From NCBI RefSeq assembly GCF_019336435.1, contig NZ_JAHWXQ010000002.1, positions 1,116,001-1,180,000 on the forward strand: 64,000 nt of DNA, given 5' to 3'. The notes beneath the pieces were generated by a model that was not told the DNA's origin, ran no database searches, and worked only from the letters and a program-made list of their open reading frames with translations. The position numbers and the translations under genes are program-made. Origin of the DNA: Pontibacter populi. GTDB taxonomy: Bacteria > Bacteroidota > Bacteroidia > Cytophagales > Hymenobacteraceae. Positions 53,269-62,354 of this stretch are shown here, one piece after another. The first letter of the stretch is position 1. Every line of letters begins with the position of its first letter.

Positions 53269-54387
53269 TTAAGCCATTACTTCATTCAGGTTAGGTAACT
53301 GCAGTCTGCCAAAGCGGTGCAGCGTGTTCAAATGCGAGCGCACGGCTTGCATAAAGGTTTTGCTCTCAATATAAGTGAGGTTAAATTCTGAGGCGGTTTG
53401 CTTGACAATGTCTGCAATGGCCGGGTAGTGCACGTGACTGATGCGCGGGAACAAATGGTGCTCGATCTGGAAATTCAGTCCGCCAACGTACCACGATAAC
53501 CACTTGCTCTTGCGGGCGAAATTCGCGGTAGTGTTCAATTGATGGATCGCCCAGTCATTCTCTATAACACCGGTTTCACTTGGCAGCGGATGGGTAGTTC
53601 CCTCAACCGTGTGCGCCAACTGGAAAACAGTAGAAAGAATGATACCGACTGTAAAGTGCATCACCATAAAACCAAGTAAAACCTCCCAGAAAGGTATACC
53701 GAAAATGAGCGTCGGAGCTACCAGGATTGAGAAGAAGTATAGTATTTTAAAAGCTACAATTTTAATAAAAGCAACTGTGTTTTCTGACCCGGAACTAGCA
53801 TTTACCCCGCTTTTGATGTACTTGAAAAACTGTATGAAATCTTTTAGAGTTACCCAGTAAAGCGTGAGCAATCCGTAAAAGAACAAAGCGTATGCCCACT
53901 GCAACCTGTGAATGAATTTCACTTTTGTATGTGGAGAAAAACGCAGCACGACCATATCATCAATGTCTTCGTCCATCTCCACCACATTGGTATAAGTATG
54001 GTGCAAGATGTTGTGTTGCAATCTCCAGTTAAAGGCTGAAGCACCCAACAGGTTCACGGAGTGCGCCATCAGGTAGTTCATGGTTTTGCTATTGGAAAAA
54101 GCACCGTGATTGGCATCGTGCATCACACTCATGGCTACACCGGCCGCGCCTATACCCATCACAATCCAAAGCCCCAGACTTATTGCTATATGCGGCGTAA
54201 AAGTGAGCAGGACCGCAAACGGAACTACATAGAGTAAAAGCAGCACAATGCTCTTTACCATGATGCTGGTGTTACCGTATTTTGGTAGTTTATTCTCTGA
54301 AAAATAAGCGTCCACACGTTTGCGGAGCGTCGGGAAAAACAGACTCTTGTCTTTGTTAACGAATTTTACTTTGCCTTTAAGCTTCAT
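53269..54387 (-). CDS. Membrane fatty acid desaturase (acyl-lipid/acyl-CoA type), copy 2
   Basis: A 372-residue integral membrane desaturase. The three histidine boxes are HDANHG (90-95), HNILHH (125-130) and QIEHH near 308 in 'NFQIEHHLFPRISHVHYPAI', which is the front-end desaturase pattern (Q in the third box). About four hydrophobic helices. No fused cytochrome b5. It is a tandem paralogue of the gene at 54610, about two-thirds identical by eye, with the same strand and a 222-base gap. Adjusts membrane fluidity by adding double bonds. Confidence 0.92.
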   Translation of the reverse strand: MKLKGKVKFVNKDKSLFFPTLRKRVDAYFSENKLPKYGNTSIMVKSIVLLLLYVVPFAVLLTFTPHIAISLGLWIVMGIGAAGVAMSVMHDANHGAFSNSKTMNYLMAHSVNLLGASAFNWRLQHNILHHTYTNVVEMDEDIDDMVVLRFSPHTKVKFIHRLQWAYALFFYGLLTLYWVTLKDFIQFFKYIKSGVNASSGSENTVAFIKIVAFKILYFFSILVAPTLIFGIPFWEVLLGFMVMHFTVGIILSTVFQLAHTVEGTTHPLPSETGVIENDWAIHQLNTTANFARKSKWLSWYVGGLNFQIEHHLFPRISHVHYPAIADIVKQTASEFNLTYIESKTFMQAVRSHLNTLHRFGRLQLPNLNEVMA

Positions 54388-54609
54388 TTAATCTACTTGA
54401 TAATCTAAAAAGTACGCACATTCCAAAAGCTGTTTTACGACTCAGCGAGACTCTGTGGTTACGCCAGCTTAACTAAAAACAGGTTGTATCCCTTTCTGTT
54501 TCTCTAAATAGAGACTTTGAGATGATACAATAAGCACGGATCTACGCAATTGGGGTGCAAATATAAAGGGGGAACGGGATAAATCAGCTTTCAGCAACTA
54601 TTTCATTTT
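54388..54609. other. Structured gap between the tandem desaturases
   Basis: The 222-base gap contains a candidate -7 box (TATATTTG on the minus strand, 54558-54565), giving the 53269 gene its own promoter with a leader of about 160 bases. Within that leader, TTGTATC and GATACAA flank a TCTCT/AGAGA hairpin with loop AAAT, an arrangement that could fold. No coding signal. Confidence 0.4.
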
Positions 54610-55722
54610 TTAGCCGATAGCTTCGTTCAAACTCGGTAGCCTTCCAAAGCGGTGAAGTGTAGCAATATGTGAGCGCACAGCTTGTCCGAATGTTTCATTC
54701 TCCATGTACGGGATGCCAAATTCGGCTGCTGTTTCTTTCACAATACCAGCAATCGCCGGATAGTGCACATGGCACACACGCGGAAACAGATGGTGCTCGA
54801 TCTGGAAGTTCAGGCCACCCACGTACCACGACAAGATCTTATTGTGACGGGAGAAGTTAACGGTCGTATTCATTTGATGAATAGCCCAGTCGTTCTCAAT
54901 AATACCATGCTCGTCTGGCCTCGGGTGGGTAGTACCTTCTACCGTGTGCGCCAACTGGAACACGACAGTCAGGATGATACCTGCCACAAAGTGCATTAAC
55001 AAAAAGCCAAGCAGCACCTGTAAAAACGGAATCCCGAAGAACAGTGTCGGCACCCCGAAAATCACAAAAAAGTATACAGCTTTCATGGCCACCAGTTTGG
55101 CAAACCAGAATCTGTTCTCAGCGGTTGTGTTGTTGTTTACACCGTTCTTTTTGAAGAGCGCATACTGCACAAAATCTTTTGCAACCACCCAATAAAGCGT
55201 AAGCAAACCATAAAAGGCGAAAGCGTATATCCATTGTATTTTATGGAAGAACTTCACTTTTGAATGAGGATTAAAACGCAGCACCAGTCTGTCCTGTATG
55301 TCTTCGTCCATCTCCACCACATTGGTATAAGTATGGTGCAGAATGTTATGTTGCAGTTTCCAGTTAAAAGCAGAGCCTCCCACTAAATTTAAGGTATGGC
55401 CCATCAGGTCGTTTACACGCTTGCTTTTAGAAAAAGCACCATGGTTGGCGTCGTGCATAATACTCATGCCTATACCTGCTACGCCCAGGCCCATCACAAA
55501 CCACAGCAGCAAACTAAGCGGATAAGCCGGTTGAAAGGCGAGCAGCGCTAAAAATGGTAAAAAGTAGACTAACAGCAGCACCACACTTTTCACTTTCATG
55601 GTTGTGTTGGCGGTAGTCGGAATATTATTTTCGGCGAAGTAGGCATCTACCCGTTTGCGGAGTGTAGCAAAAAAGAGGCTCTTGTCTTTGTTGACAAACT
55701 TGACTTTGCTTTGCAGCTTCAT
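54610..55722 (-). CDS. Membrane fatty acid desaturase, copy 1
   Basis: A 370-residue paralogue of the 53269 gene, with boxes HDANHG, HNILHH and QIEHH in identical positions. Differences lie mainly in the membrane helices and in the C-terminal tail. The pair probably arose by tandem duplication; divergence suggests different regiospecificity or regulation, which the sequence alone cannot settle. Confidence 0.92.
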   Translation of the reverse strand: MKLQSKVKFVNKDKSLFFATLRKRVDAYFAENNIPTTANTTMKVKSVVLLLVYFLPFLALLAFQPAYPLSLLLWFVMGLGVAGIGMSIMHDANHGAFSKSKRVNDLMGHTLNLVGGSAFNWKLQHNILHHTYTNVVEMDEDIQDRLVLRFNPHSKVKFFHKIQWIYAFAFYGLLTLYWVVAKDFVQYALFKKNGVNNNTTAENRFWFAKLVAMKAVYFFVIFGVPTLFFGIPFLQVLLGFLLMHFVAGIILTVVFQLAHTVEGTTHPRPDEHGIIENDWAIHQMNTTVNFSRHNKILSWYVGGLNFQIEHHLFPRVCHVHYPAIAGIVKETAAEFGIPYMENETFGQAVRSHIATLHRFGRLPSLNEAIG

Positions 55723-56023
55723 AGTTCTATAGTTGTGTGCTATCGAAATTCACACAGCGAATCAGAAACTCAAAGGTGAATTGCGATAATTGAAATGCAA
55801 ACGTGCCTGTGCAACGCTTACTATAGTTAACCAAAGTAGTTACAGCTTCAAATTTTACCGCCCTTTACTTTGTAATAGTATGCAAGGTAACTATAAATAG
55901 GAGAAATCTGACTAATGCACCTAAAACTGGCATTCGGACTATAACCTTTCCACGAAGCTTATAGTTCAGGCAAGGCTTTTTAGCGGCTTGCCTGAACTAT
56001 AAAACGCTGCTTAAAACTGTTTA
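55723..56023. other. Intergenic region with a large hairpin after the Bcr/CflA gene
   Basis: No gene. A perfect 15-bp inverted repeat TATAGTTCAGGCAAG/CTTGCCTGAACTATA (55960-55974/55987-56001) starts 22 bases after the Bcr/CflA stop on the minus strand. It is not followed by a clear T run, so terminator activity is uncertain. Its outer bases are the CTATA motif. The remainder is the upstream region of the 54610 desaturase. Confidence 0.5.
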
Positions 56024-57238
56024 CTATACATCGTATAGTTGCGTGGCAACTGCTTTACGCGCGCTACGCCGGGCAGTTAAAAGAAAAACCAGGCTTAATG
56101 TAGCTAAAGTTGCCATAACACCCGTCATAGGTACCATGGTCCGGTTGTGCAGGTAACTAACTAAAGCTGATGCCAGTGCCCCTGTGCCCATCTGCAAACT
56201 ACCCAGAATAGCCGAAGCACTACCCGCATTTTTAGTGAACGGCGACATGGCCAACGCTGACGCATTCGGGTTGATGATGCCCAGGCTGAACATAAATATG
56301 AAAAGCAATGCCAGTGTACCCAGCGCACTTAAACTGCCCGTAACACTACCAAACACCAGCGCAATAGCTGCAACAAACTGAATAAACCCAATTTTTAAGG
56401 TAAGCTGCTTACTTGTACTTCGGCGCAGCAGCAACCTGTTAACCTGGCTGCCAAGGATGTACCCGGCTGCATTCATGGCGAAAGCAATACCATACTGCGT
56501 GTCGGTCAAGCCAAAGTGCTCCATAAACACATACGGCGAGCCCGAAATGTAAGCAAACATACCTGCCGCAGCCAGACTCCCCGAAACGGCATATGTCAAA
56601 AATGTTCGCTCTCTGAAAACCAGACTGAAATCGCGGAGTATGAACCTGGGTTTAAGCGAAATGGATGCATCTGCTCCCCTGCTTTCGGGCAACAACCGCG
56701 CTACTGCAAAAAGAACCGCTGCGGCTATAGTTGCCAGTACTACAAATATGTATTGCCAGCCCAGGTGTGCTGTAACATAGCCGCCTATAGTTGGCGCAAT
56801 AATCGGAGCTACCCCCATCACCAGCATCAGTGTAGAAAACACGTTTGGTATATCCTTCAATGGGAAGAGGTCGCGTACCATGGCCCGGCTGGCTACCATA
56901 CCCACACAGCCACCCAGCGCAAGCAGCAGACGCAACCCGATCAGCCATTCCACCGACGGCGCCAGCGCACAACCCAGCGAAGCCAGCACAAAAATGCTCA
57001 GGCCAATTATCAGCGGCTTTTTACGTCCGAACCTGTCTATTAAAGGGCCATAGATCAGTTGCCCCACGGCTATACCAATAAAGTAACTTGTAAGCGACAA
57101 CCCCACATGGGCTATATCGGTTTTAAGGTCTTTGGCAATGGCCGGGAAGCCCGGCAAATACATATCAATAGCAAAAGGGCCAACCGCTGCCAGCGCACCC
57201 AGTACCAGTATTATAGTTCTGTATTGTTTTTTAGTCAT
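56024..57238 (-). CDS. Bcr/CflA-family multidrug efflux MFS transporter
   Basis: A 404-residue 12-helix MFS exporter of the DHA1 drug/H+ antiport group. Signature segments: 'AVGPFAIDMYLPGFPAIAKDL' in helix 1, motif A 'GQLIYGPLIDRFGRKKPL' in the loop between helices 2 and 3, motif C-like 'GVAPIIAPTIGG' in helix 5, 'GCVGMVASRAMVRDLF' in helix 4. Full length. Probable proton-coupled drug efflux. Confidence 0.93.
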   Translation of the reverse strand: MTKKQYRTIILVLGALAAVGPFAIDMYLPGFPAIAKDLKTDIAHVGLSLTSYFIGIAVGQLIYGPLIDRFGRKKPLIIGLSIFVLASLGCALAPSVEWLIGLRLLLALGGCVGMVASRAMVRDLFPLKDIPNVFSTLMLVMGVAPIIAPTIGGYVTAHLGWQYIFVVLATIAAAVLFAVARLLPESRGADASISLKPRFILRDFSLVFRERTFLTYAVSGSLAAAGMFAYISGSPYVFMEHFGLTDTQYGIAFAMNAAGYILGSQVNRLLLRRSTSKQLTLKIGFIQFVAAIALVFGSVTGSLSALGTLALLFIFMFSLGIINPNASALAMSPFTKNAGSASAILGSLQMGTGALASALVSYLHNRTMVPMTGVMATLATLSLVFLLTARRSARKAVATQLYDV

Positions 57239-57257
57239 GTAAGATGGCAGATGCCAG

Positions 57258-57307
57258 GAAAAAACGAAAGCGCAAACTTAACTCATTGAGCTAAGCTTTG
57301 CGCTTTC
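57258..57307 (-). terminator. Terminator of the NAD(P)-binding oxidoreductase gene
   Basis: A long hairpin, GAAAGCGCAAA (57266-57276) with TTTGCGCTTTC (57297-57307), extended by CTTA/TAAG and CTCA/GAG, followed on the minus strand by GTTTTTT (57265-57259). It ends transcription from the 57326 gene just before the Bcr/CflA gene. A TAnnTTTG box overlapping it (57273-57280) is therefore dismissed. Confidence 0.8.
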
Positions 57308-57325
57308 AGAAAGTATAATTTTATT

Positions 57326-57970
57326 TTAATAACCGATCGTAAAACGCTGACGGATAAACTGTGGTTTTTCCAGTTCGTCTAGCACAGCAACTGCATAGTC
57401 TTCGTAAGAAATGTTGCTTTCGCCTTTTTCGTTCATTACAGGATTTTCTGTACCCAACCGGAATTTACCGGTACGTTCGCCCGGCCCGATCATAAAGGCA
57501 GGACTGAAGAAAGTCCACTCCAGGTCTTTTTCCTGCTGGTAAACTTTTAGCGAATCGCGCTGTGCTGAGGCACCTTCTTTCCAGTCAGCCGGAAAATCCG
57601 GGGTATCTACGGCCTGCACGCCAGGGGCAACATACAAACTACCGGCACCGCCGACGTTTAATACACGCTTAACACCTGCTTTTTTGGCTGCCTTTATAAC
57701 TGCTTCAGCAACCTTATTATGGCTCGAGTAATCTGTACCAGGCCCCCAACCAGAACTATAAGATACCACTACGGCATCCTGTCCTTCTATTTTAGCGGCA
57801 AGATCATCTGCATCCAGTGCATCGCCTTTTGTAACTACCAGGCTTTCATTTTCTAATGTAAGCTTAGACGGGTCCCGAACTATAGCTGTTACTTCGTGGC
57901 CCCTGCTCAGTGCTTCGTGGGTAATACGGCTTCCAACATTTCCGCTGGCTCCTATAATGGCTATTTTCAT
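57326..57970 (-). CDS. NAD(P)-binding oxidoreductase (atypical SDR, NmrA-like)
   Basis: A 214-residue protein with the atypical SDR Rossmann motif IGASGNVGSR at residues 4-13 followed by 'EVTAIVRDPSKL', as in SDR_a5/NmrA-like proteins of Bacteroidota. The rest, 'DAVVVSYSSGWGPGTDYSSHNKVAEAVIKAAKKAGVKRVLNVGGAGSLY', fits a stress-related NAD(P)H-binding enzyme. The terminator downstream makes it monocistronic. Confidence 0.9.
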   Translation of the reverse strand: MKIAIIGASGNVGSRITHEALSRGHEVTAIVRDPSKLTLENESLVVTKGDALDADDLAAKIEGQDAVVVSYSSGWGPGTDYSSHNKVAEAVIKAAKKAGVKRVLNVGGAGSLYVAPGVQAVDTPDFPADWKEGASAQRDSLKVYQQEKDLEWTFFSPAFMIGPGERTGKFRLGTENPVMNEKGESNISYEDYAVAVLDELEKPQFIRQRFTIGY

Positions 57971-58019
57971 GGTTTTATGCAGTTTTAGAGTTTCGATGAC
58001 ATTGTTATATAACAGCTAG

Positions 58020-58037
58020 CCTGAACTATAGTTCAGG
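58020..58037. other. 18-bp perfect palindrome centred on AACTATAGTT
   Basis: CCTGAACTATAGTTCAGG is a perfect palindrome formed by extending the AACTATAGTT core by four bases on each side. It lies 12 bases after the GNAT stop codon. The same CCTGAACTATA arm occurs in the hairpin at 55960-56001. Confidence 0.8.
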
Positions 58038-58049
58038 ATTTCGTGCCAC

Positions 58050-58577
58050 TTATTTTAACTCCTTTTCCAGGATCACCATGCCACGGTATTCCGGCTTCAT
58101 GGTTTCAAAGTCTAACCTGTAAGTACCGCAGTGGGTATAGCCATTCTGTTCATAAAACCGGATGGCATCATGGCTGCTGTCCATGGCTTTCAGCCAGATA
58201 ACTTTCTTATTTCTTTCCCTGGCAAACTGATCTGTAAACGCAACTACCTTCTTTCCAATTCCTTTTCCGGAGGCTGCTTTTGTAAGGTAGATCCGCTCCA
58301 GTTCCAGGGCATCTTCCGAACTATAGTTTTCCAATGCTTTATCGATATTTAGTTTAAGGAAGCCTACCAGCTCATTATCGGCATGGATCAGGAAAAAGGC
58401 AGCATTATCATCTTCCAGCTCCTTTTTTAAAGCGGCATCACTAAAGCTGCGCTCAATGTACCAGGCACCGCCATCGTGCCATAAGTGCAGGTAATGATCG
58501 CCGTAGGAATTAAGGGCAATGTCCTGCAGGGTGTGCAGGTCAGAAATGGTGCAGGGAACTATAGTAACAGTTGCCAT
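58050..58577 (-). CDS. GNAT family N-acetyltransferase
   Basis: A 175-residue acetyltransferase. I place the start at 58577 (MATVTIVPCTISDLHTLQ); the frame could begin at 58697 but the extra 40 residues show no acetyltransferase-like features. The acetyl-CoA loop is 'LTKAASGKGIGKKVVAFTDQ' and the C-terminal 'DAIRFYEQNGYTHCGTYRLD' is classic. Substrate unknown. A perfect AACTATAGTT (58319-58328) is read here in the frame Asn-Tyr-Ser. Confidence 0.9.
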   Translation of the reverse strand: MATVTIVPCTISDLHTLQDIALNSYGDHYLHLWHDGGAWYIERSFSDAALKKELEDDNAAFFLIHADNELVGFLKLNIDKALENYSSEDALELERIYLTKAASGKGIGKKVVAFTDQFARERNKKVIWLKAMDSSHDAIRFYEQNGYTHCGTYRLDFETMKPEYRGMVILEKELK

Positions 58578-58777
58578 AGAAAAGCATAAGTATGAAACGG
58601 ATGTAAAAGTACAGTACTTTGGAGCAAGGGTAAAGCATAAACCGAATTTTATAGTACAATAAATACTTGCGCGTAAAACAAGCTGATACCATTGCATTGC
58701 TTTTTACCAACTCCCGGTCATCTGCCTAAACCCCTGAAATACACAATCGTAGAATAGTTAAATAAACTTGTATTGAT

Positions 58778-59053
58778 ATGAGACTATTTCACAGATTCAT
58801 ACCATTGTTGATCACCGTATTGCTACTAGGTAGTTGTACTGGTGAAGGCTGGAGCCGCAAAGCAAAAGGTGCTGCCGTTGGCGGTGCGACTGGTGCTGCA
58901 GCTGGTGCGGTAGTTGGCGGTACGGAAGGTGCCGTAGTTGGAGCAGCCGCCGGAACAGTAGCCGGTGGGGCCATTGGCCGTAAGAAAGATAAAAAGAGAG
59001 ACCGCAAACGCTACGAAGGTTACCGCGACAAAGACAAGAGCGATAACAGGTAA
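58778..59053 (+). CDS. Glycine-zipper lipoprotein
   Basis: A 91-residue lipoprotein (lipobox LLGSC, Cys20). The body is a run of GxxxG-type glycine zippers ('GAAVGGATGAAAGAVVGG...GAVVGAAAGTVAGGAIG') followed by a basic tail KKDKKRDRKRYEG. This matches the YMGG/glycine-zipper outer-membrane lipoprotein group. Followed by a strong terminator. Confidence 0.85.
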   Translation: MRLFHRFIPLLITVLLLGSCTGEGWSRKAKGAAVGGATGAAAGAVVGGTEGAVVGAAAGTVAGGAIGRKKDKKRDRKRYEGYRDKDKSDNR

Positions 59054-59055
59054 AA

Positions 59056-59087
59056 ACAAAAGGCTGCCTCATCGGGCAGCCTTTTGT
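59056..59087 (+). terminator. Terminator after glycine-zipper gene
   Basis: Stem ACAAAAGGCTGCC/GGCAGCCTTTTGT, 6-base loop, T run on the plus strand. Confidence 0.85.
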
Positions 59088-59139
59088 TTAAGACAAGTAT
59101 ATAACAGCTATTTACTTTTAGCAGAGATATTCAAAAGTT

Positions 59140-59172
59140 AAAAGCCGCCCGGGTAGAGGACCGGACGACTCT
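59140..59172 (-). terminator. Terminator after the subtilisin-like protease gene
   Basis: On the minus strand GTCGTCCGG pairs with CCGGGCGGC (with G-U pairs), followed by TTTT. It lies 22 bases after the stop codon. Confidence 0.55.
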
Positions 59173-59194
59173 TAACGCTGAGCTGGTTTTGTTC

Positions 59195-60598
59195 TTAGAA
59201 GCCGCTCACATTCAGGCGTCCGCCCGACACACATTTGCCAGACAACGAAGCTGTAGGCACTGCACTGCTCATGATAGCATTTTTAATAGCTGCAGCTGTA
59301 GAACCAGGATGCGAAGCAGCATATAAAGCAACACCACCGGTTACATGTGGCGTAGCCATAGATGTACCATTATAGGAAGAATAAGTGTTAAAGGCAGTTG
59401 TAGAGTTGATTGCAGAACCGGGAGCTCCTATATCTACAGTAGTAGCACCATAGTTAGAGAACGATGACTTAGCACCTGAAGAGGTGATAGCCGCTACTGC
59501 AATTACATTCGGAAGGTCCATGTTAGATGGGTAGCTGGCTACAGCATCGTTGTTATCGCCCACACCATCGCTGCCACCATTACCGGCTGCTGCCACAAAC
59601 AAGATCTCTTTTGTGTTTGCACGGCTAACCGCATCGTAAAGCGCCTGCGAGAAGCCGCCGCCGCCCCATGAGTTATTGCTGGCAACGATGTTCATACCAT
59701 GTCTGTTCTTCAGGTCAGTCAGGTAATCAACAGCTTTTACAGCGTTAGCTGTTGTACCACCTCTGCGGCCTAAGAACTTAAGCGAGATCATAGTCACGTT
59801 CCAGTTAACACCTACTACGCCCTTGCCATCATTCACAGCGCCTATAGTTCCGGCTACGTGCGTACCATGGTCATCCAGGCTGCCTCTTGAGCCACCATCA
59901 TACACCTCGTTATCATTTCCGTCAAAATCCCAGCCATGCACATCATCCACATAGCCATTGCCATCGTTGTCAATACCATCTACCGGATCGTGAGGGTTTG
60001 TCCAAACGTTAGCAGCAAGGTCAGGGTGTGAGTACTGAATACCTTCATCTATAATACCAACCACTACTGATTTTGAACCGGTGTTTCCAGTTGCCCATGC
60101 TTCGCCGGCCTGGCTGCCATACTGGTTTGCCGGTGATGTACCATCGCCATACATGCCCCACAGGGAGCCATTGGTGTAATAAGGATCAGAAGAAGCTGCG
60201 CTGTGTGTATAGATGTAATTTGGCTCAACGTACTCTATTTCAGCTGCACCCTTTAATTTACTCAGCGCTTCCAGGGCTGCCATTGGCGTATGCACCAGGG
60301 TAAGGCCTTCTCTGTCGCCGAAACGCTCCATGGCTTTTGTAAGGATGCGCTCTTTTACTTTGCCACTAATACGTGCTAAAGCTGCTGATCTTGCATCTGC
60401 TGATACGCCTGCTTTAAACTTTACAAGTACTTCGTTCGGAACCATGTCCTGGCCTTTACCAACCGCCTGCATTTCACTTGAAGTTGCAAACTCCTTGTCT
60501 TCCAACATTGTTTCTTTTTCGCAGCCAGTAAGCACAACTGCAGATAGAATAGCCATTGTAACAGCAGACTTTCCTGCTGTCAGGTAGTTTTTAATCAT
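59195..60598 (-). CDS. Subtilisin-like S8 serine protease lipoprotein
   Basis: A 467-residue lipoprotein protease (lipobox VVLTGC, Cys26). An inhibitor-I9-like propeptide (about 50-125) precedes the catalytic domain with the triad Asp184 ('GIIDEGI'), His244 ('DDHGTHVAG') and Ser413 ('GTSMATPHVTG'); the oxyanion Asn is in 'ASNNSWGGGG'. A calcium-binding Asp/Gly-rich loop (208-235, 'DGIDNDGNGYVDDVHG') sits between Asp and His. Length and architecture are typical for fervidolysin-like surface proteases of Bacteroidota. Confidence 0.93.
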   Translation of the reverse strand: MIKNYLTAGKSAVTMAILSAVVLTGCEKETMLEDKEFATSSEMQAVGKGQDMVPNEVLVKFKAGVSADARSAALARISGKVKERILTKAMERFGDREGLTLVHTPMAALEALSKLKGAAEIEYVEPNYIYTHSAASSDPYYTNGSLWGMYGDGTSPANQYGSQAGEAWATGNTGSKSVVVGIIDEGIQYSHPDLAANVWTNPHDPVDGIDNDGNGYVDDVHGWDFDGNDNEVYDGGSRGSLDDHGTHVAGTIGAVNDGKGVVGVNWNVTMISLKFLGRRGGTTANAVKAVDYLTDLKNRHGMNIVASNNSWGGGGFSQALYDAVSRANTKEILFVAAAGNGGSDGVGDNNDAVASYPSNMDLPNVIAVAAITSSGAKSSFSNYGATTVDIGAPGSAINSTTAFNTYSSYNGTSMATPHVTGGVALYAASHPGSTAAAIKNAIMSSAVPTASLSGKCVSGGRLNVSGF

Positions 60599-60881
60599 AA
60601 TCGTTTTTGTTTTAGGTGTTAAGTGAGTGTTATTGTGATTATGAATTTCTTCTTTAAAATATGATATTCAAAGGAAGGTTTGAACAAAAAAGTAACACCA
60701 CACAAATACCTGCAAAAAAGCACTTTACAAAAACCACTAAGCAAAAACAGGCCATCAAAAGCCTATCCTATTAATATATAAAAAATTATATTTAAGCAAA
60801 AAGTAACAATATACTTTTACTATACTATAAATTATTTTTTGAATGGCGCATCCAACACATCAACTATAGTCTAGCAACAAA
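60599..60881. other. AT-rich gap upstream of the subtilisin-like gene
   Basis: The 60599-60935 gap is markedly AT-rich, including AT-tract sequence near 60770-60840. No TAnnTTTG box with a good -33 partner was found on the minus strand, and no coding signal. The gap ends with the lpdA terminator. Confidence 0.4.
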
Positions 60882-60913
60882 AAAGGGTTGATCGAAAAAT
60901 CGACCAACCCTTT
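60882..60913 (-). terminator. Terminator of lpdA
   Basis: Stem AAAGGGTTGATCG/CGACCAACCCTTT with one A-C mismatch, 6-base loop, T-rich flank on the minus strand. Confidence 0.75.
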
Positions 60914-60935
60914 CTAAATATCGCTAAACCTAAGC

Positions 60936-62330
60936 TTACAAGTGAATTACTTCATCATAAGCAGCAGCGGCAGCTTCCATAATCGCTTCGCTCATAGTTG
61001 GGTGCGGATGCACCGACTTGATGATCTCGTGGCCGGTTGTTTCCAGTTTGCGGGCAACAACTACCTCAGCGATCATCTCCGTTACGTTCGCACCGATCAT
61101 GTGTGCTCCCAAGAACTCACCGTACTTGGCATCGAAGATTACTTTTACGAAACCATCTTTCGCACCGGCAGCACTTGCCTTACCAGAAGCCGAGAACGGG
61201 AACTTACCAACTTTGATCTCGATACCCTGCTCGCGTGCGGCTTTTTCAGTAAGACCAACCGAAGCGATCTCAGGAGAGCAGTACGTACAGCCCGGTATGT
61301 TGCCATAGTTTAACGGCTCCGGATGATGACCGGCAATCGCTTCCACGCAGATAATTCCTTCAGCAGATGCCACGTGCGCCAGCGCCGGACCAGGAACAAT
61401 GTCACCAATTGCAAAGATTCCGTCTACGTTTGTTTTGTAGTACTCATCAACTATAACTCTGCCGCGGTCTACTTTAATACCCAGCTCCTCAAGTCCGATA
61501 TTCTCCAGGTTAGTCTGGATACCAACTGCTGATAAAACGACCTCTGCTTCCAGTATCTCTTCGCCTTTGGCCGTTTTAACAGTTACTTTGCACAGATCGC
61601 CGCTAGTATCTACTTTCTCTACCGAAGATTCTGTCATGATGCTGATGCCGGACTTTTTGAAAGACTTGGCCAGCTGACGCGATACTTCTTCATCTTCCAC
61701 AGGAACGATGTTCGGCATATATTCCACTACAGTTACCTTGGTGCCCATTGCGTTGTAGAAGTAAGCAAACTCCACCCCAATCGCACCGGAACCAACTACA
61801 ACCATAGAAGCCGGCATTTTATCCAGGTTCATGGCCTGGCGGTAACCTATAATCTTCTTACCATCTATTGGCAGGTTAGGAAGCTCGCGTGAACGGGCAC
61901 CTGTTGCGATGATGATATTGGTAGCTTCAACTGTATCTTTTTTGCCTTCAGCGTCTGTAACTTCAATCTTACCTTTGGCAACAATTTTACCGGTACCCAT
62001 TATCGCGTCGATCTTATTCTTGCGGAACAGGAACTGGATACCTTTGCTCATACCATCAGCTACACCACGGCTACGTTTCACAACTGCGTTAAAGTCTACT
62101 GATGCTTCGCCAATGTTAATACCGTAATCAGCGGCATGATTGATATATTCAAAAACGTTCGCGCTTTTAAGTAAGGCTTTTGTAGGGATACAGCCCCAGT
62201 TAAGGCAGATACCACCAAGCGACTCGCGCTCGATAACGCCAACCTTTAAACCCAGCTGCGATGCACGTATAGCTGCTACATAACCGCCCGGGCCACTGCC
62301 AAGCACTACTAAGTCGTATTTTGATGCCAT
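60936..62330 (-). CDS. lpdA: Dihydrolipoyl dehydrogenase (E3)
   Basis: A 464-residue FAD flavoprotein that reoxidises dihydrolipoamide for 2-oxo acid dehydrogenase complexes. I set the start at 62330 (MASKYDLVVLGSGPGG), 25 bases after a good promoter; an upstream frame to 62441 gives a non-homologous tail. FAD motif GSGPGG at 11-16, redox disulfide Cys42/Cys47 in 'GGICLNWGCIPTK', NAD motif 'VVGSGAIGVEFA', and the catalytic 'HPHPTMSEAIMEAA' near the C-terminus. Monocistronic; no E1/E2 genes nearby. Confidence 0.95.
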   Translation of the reverse strand: MASKYDLVVLGSGPGGYVAAIRASQLGLKVGVIERESLGGICLNWGCIPTKALLKSANVFEYINHAADYGINIGEASVDFNAVVKRSRGVADGMSKGIQFLFRKNKIDAIMGTGKIVAKGKIEVTDAEGKKDTVEATNIIIATGARSRELPNLPIDGKKIIGYRQAMNLDKMPASMVVVGSGAIGVEFAYFYNAMGTKVTVVEYMPNIVPVEDEEVSRQLAKSFKKSGISIMTESSVEKVDTSGDLCKVTVKTAKGEEILEAEVVLSAVGIQTNLENIGLEELGIKVDRGRVIVDEYYKTNVDGIFAIGDIVPGPALAHVASAEGIICVEAIAGHHPEPLNYGNIPGCTYCSPEIASVGLTEKAAREQGIEIKVGKFPFSASGKASAAGAKDGFVKVIFDAKYGEFLGAHMIGANVTEMIAEVVVARKLETTGHEIIKSVHPHPTMSEAIMEAAAAAYDEVIHL

Positions 62331-62354
62331 AGTTTCTATTTTTAAAATGATGAG

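Noticed and set aside
57273-57280. TAnnTTTG box upstream of Bcr/CflA
   Set aside because: It lies inside the stem of the terminator at 57258-57307.
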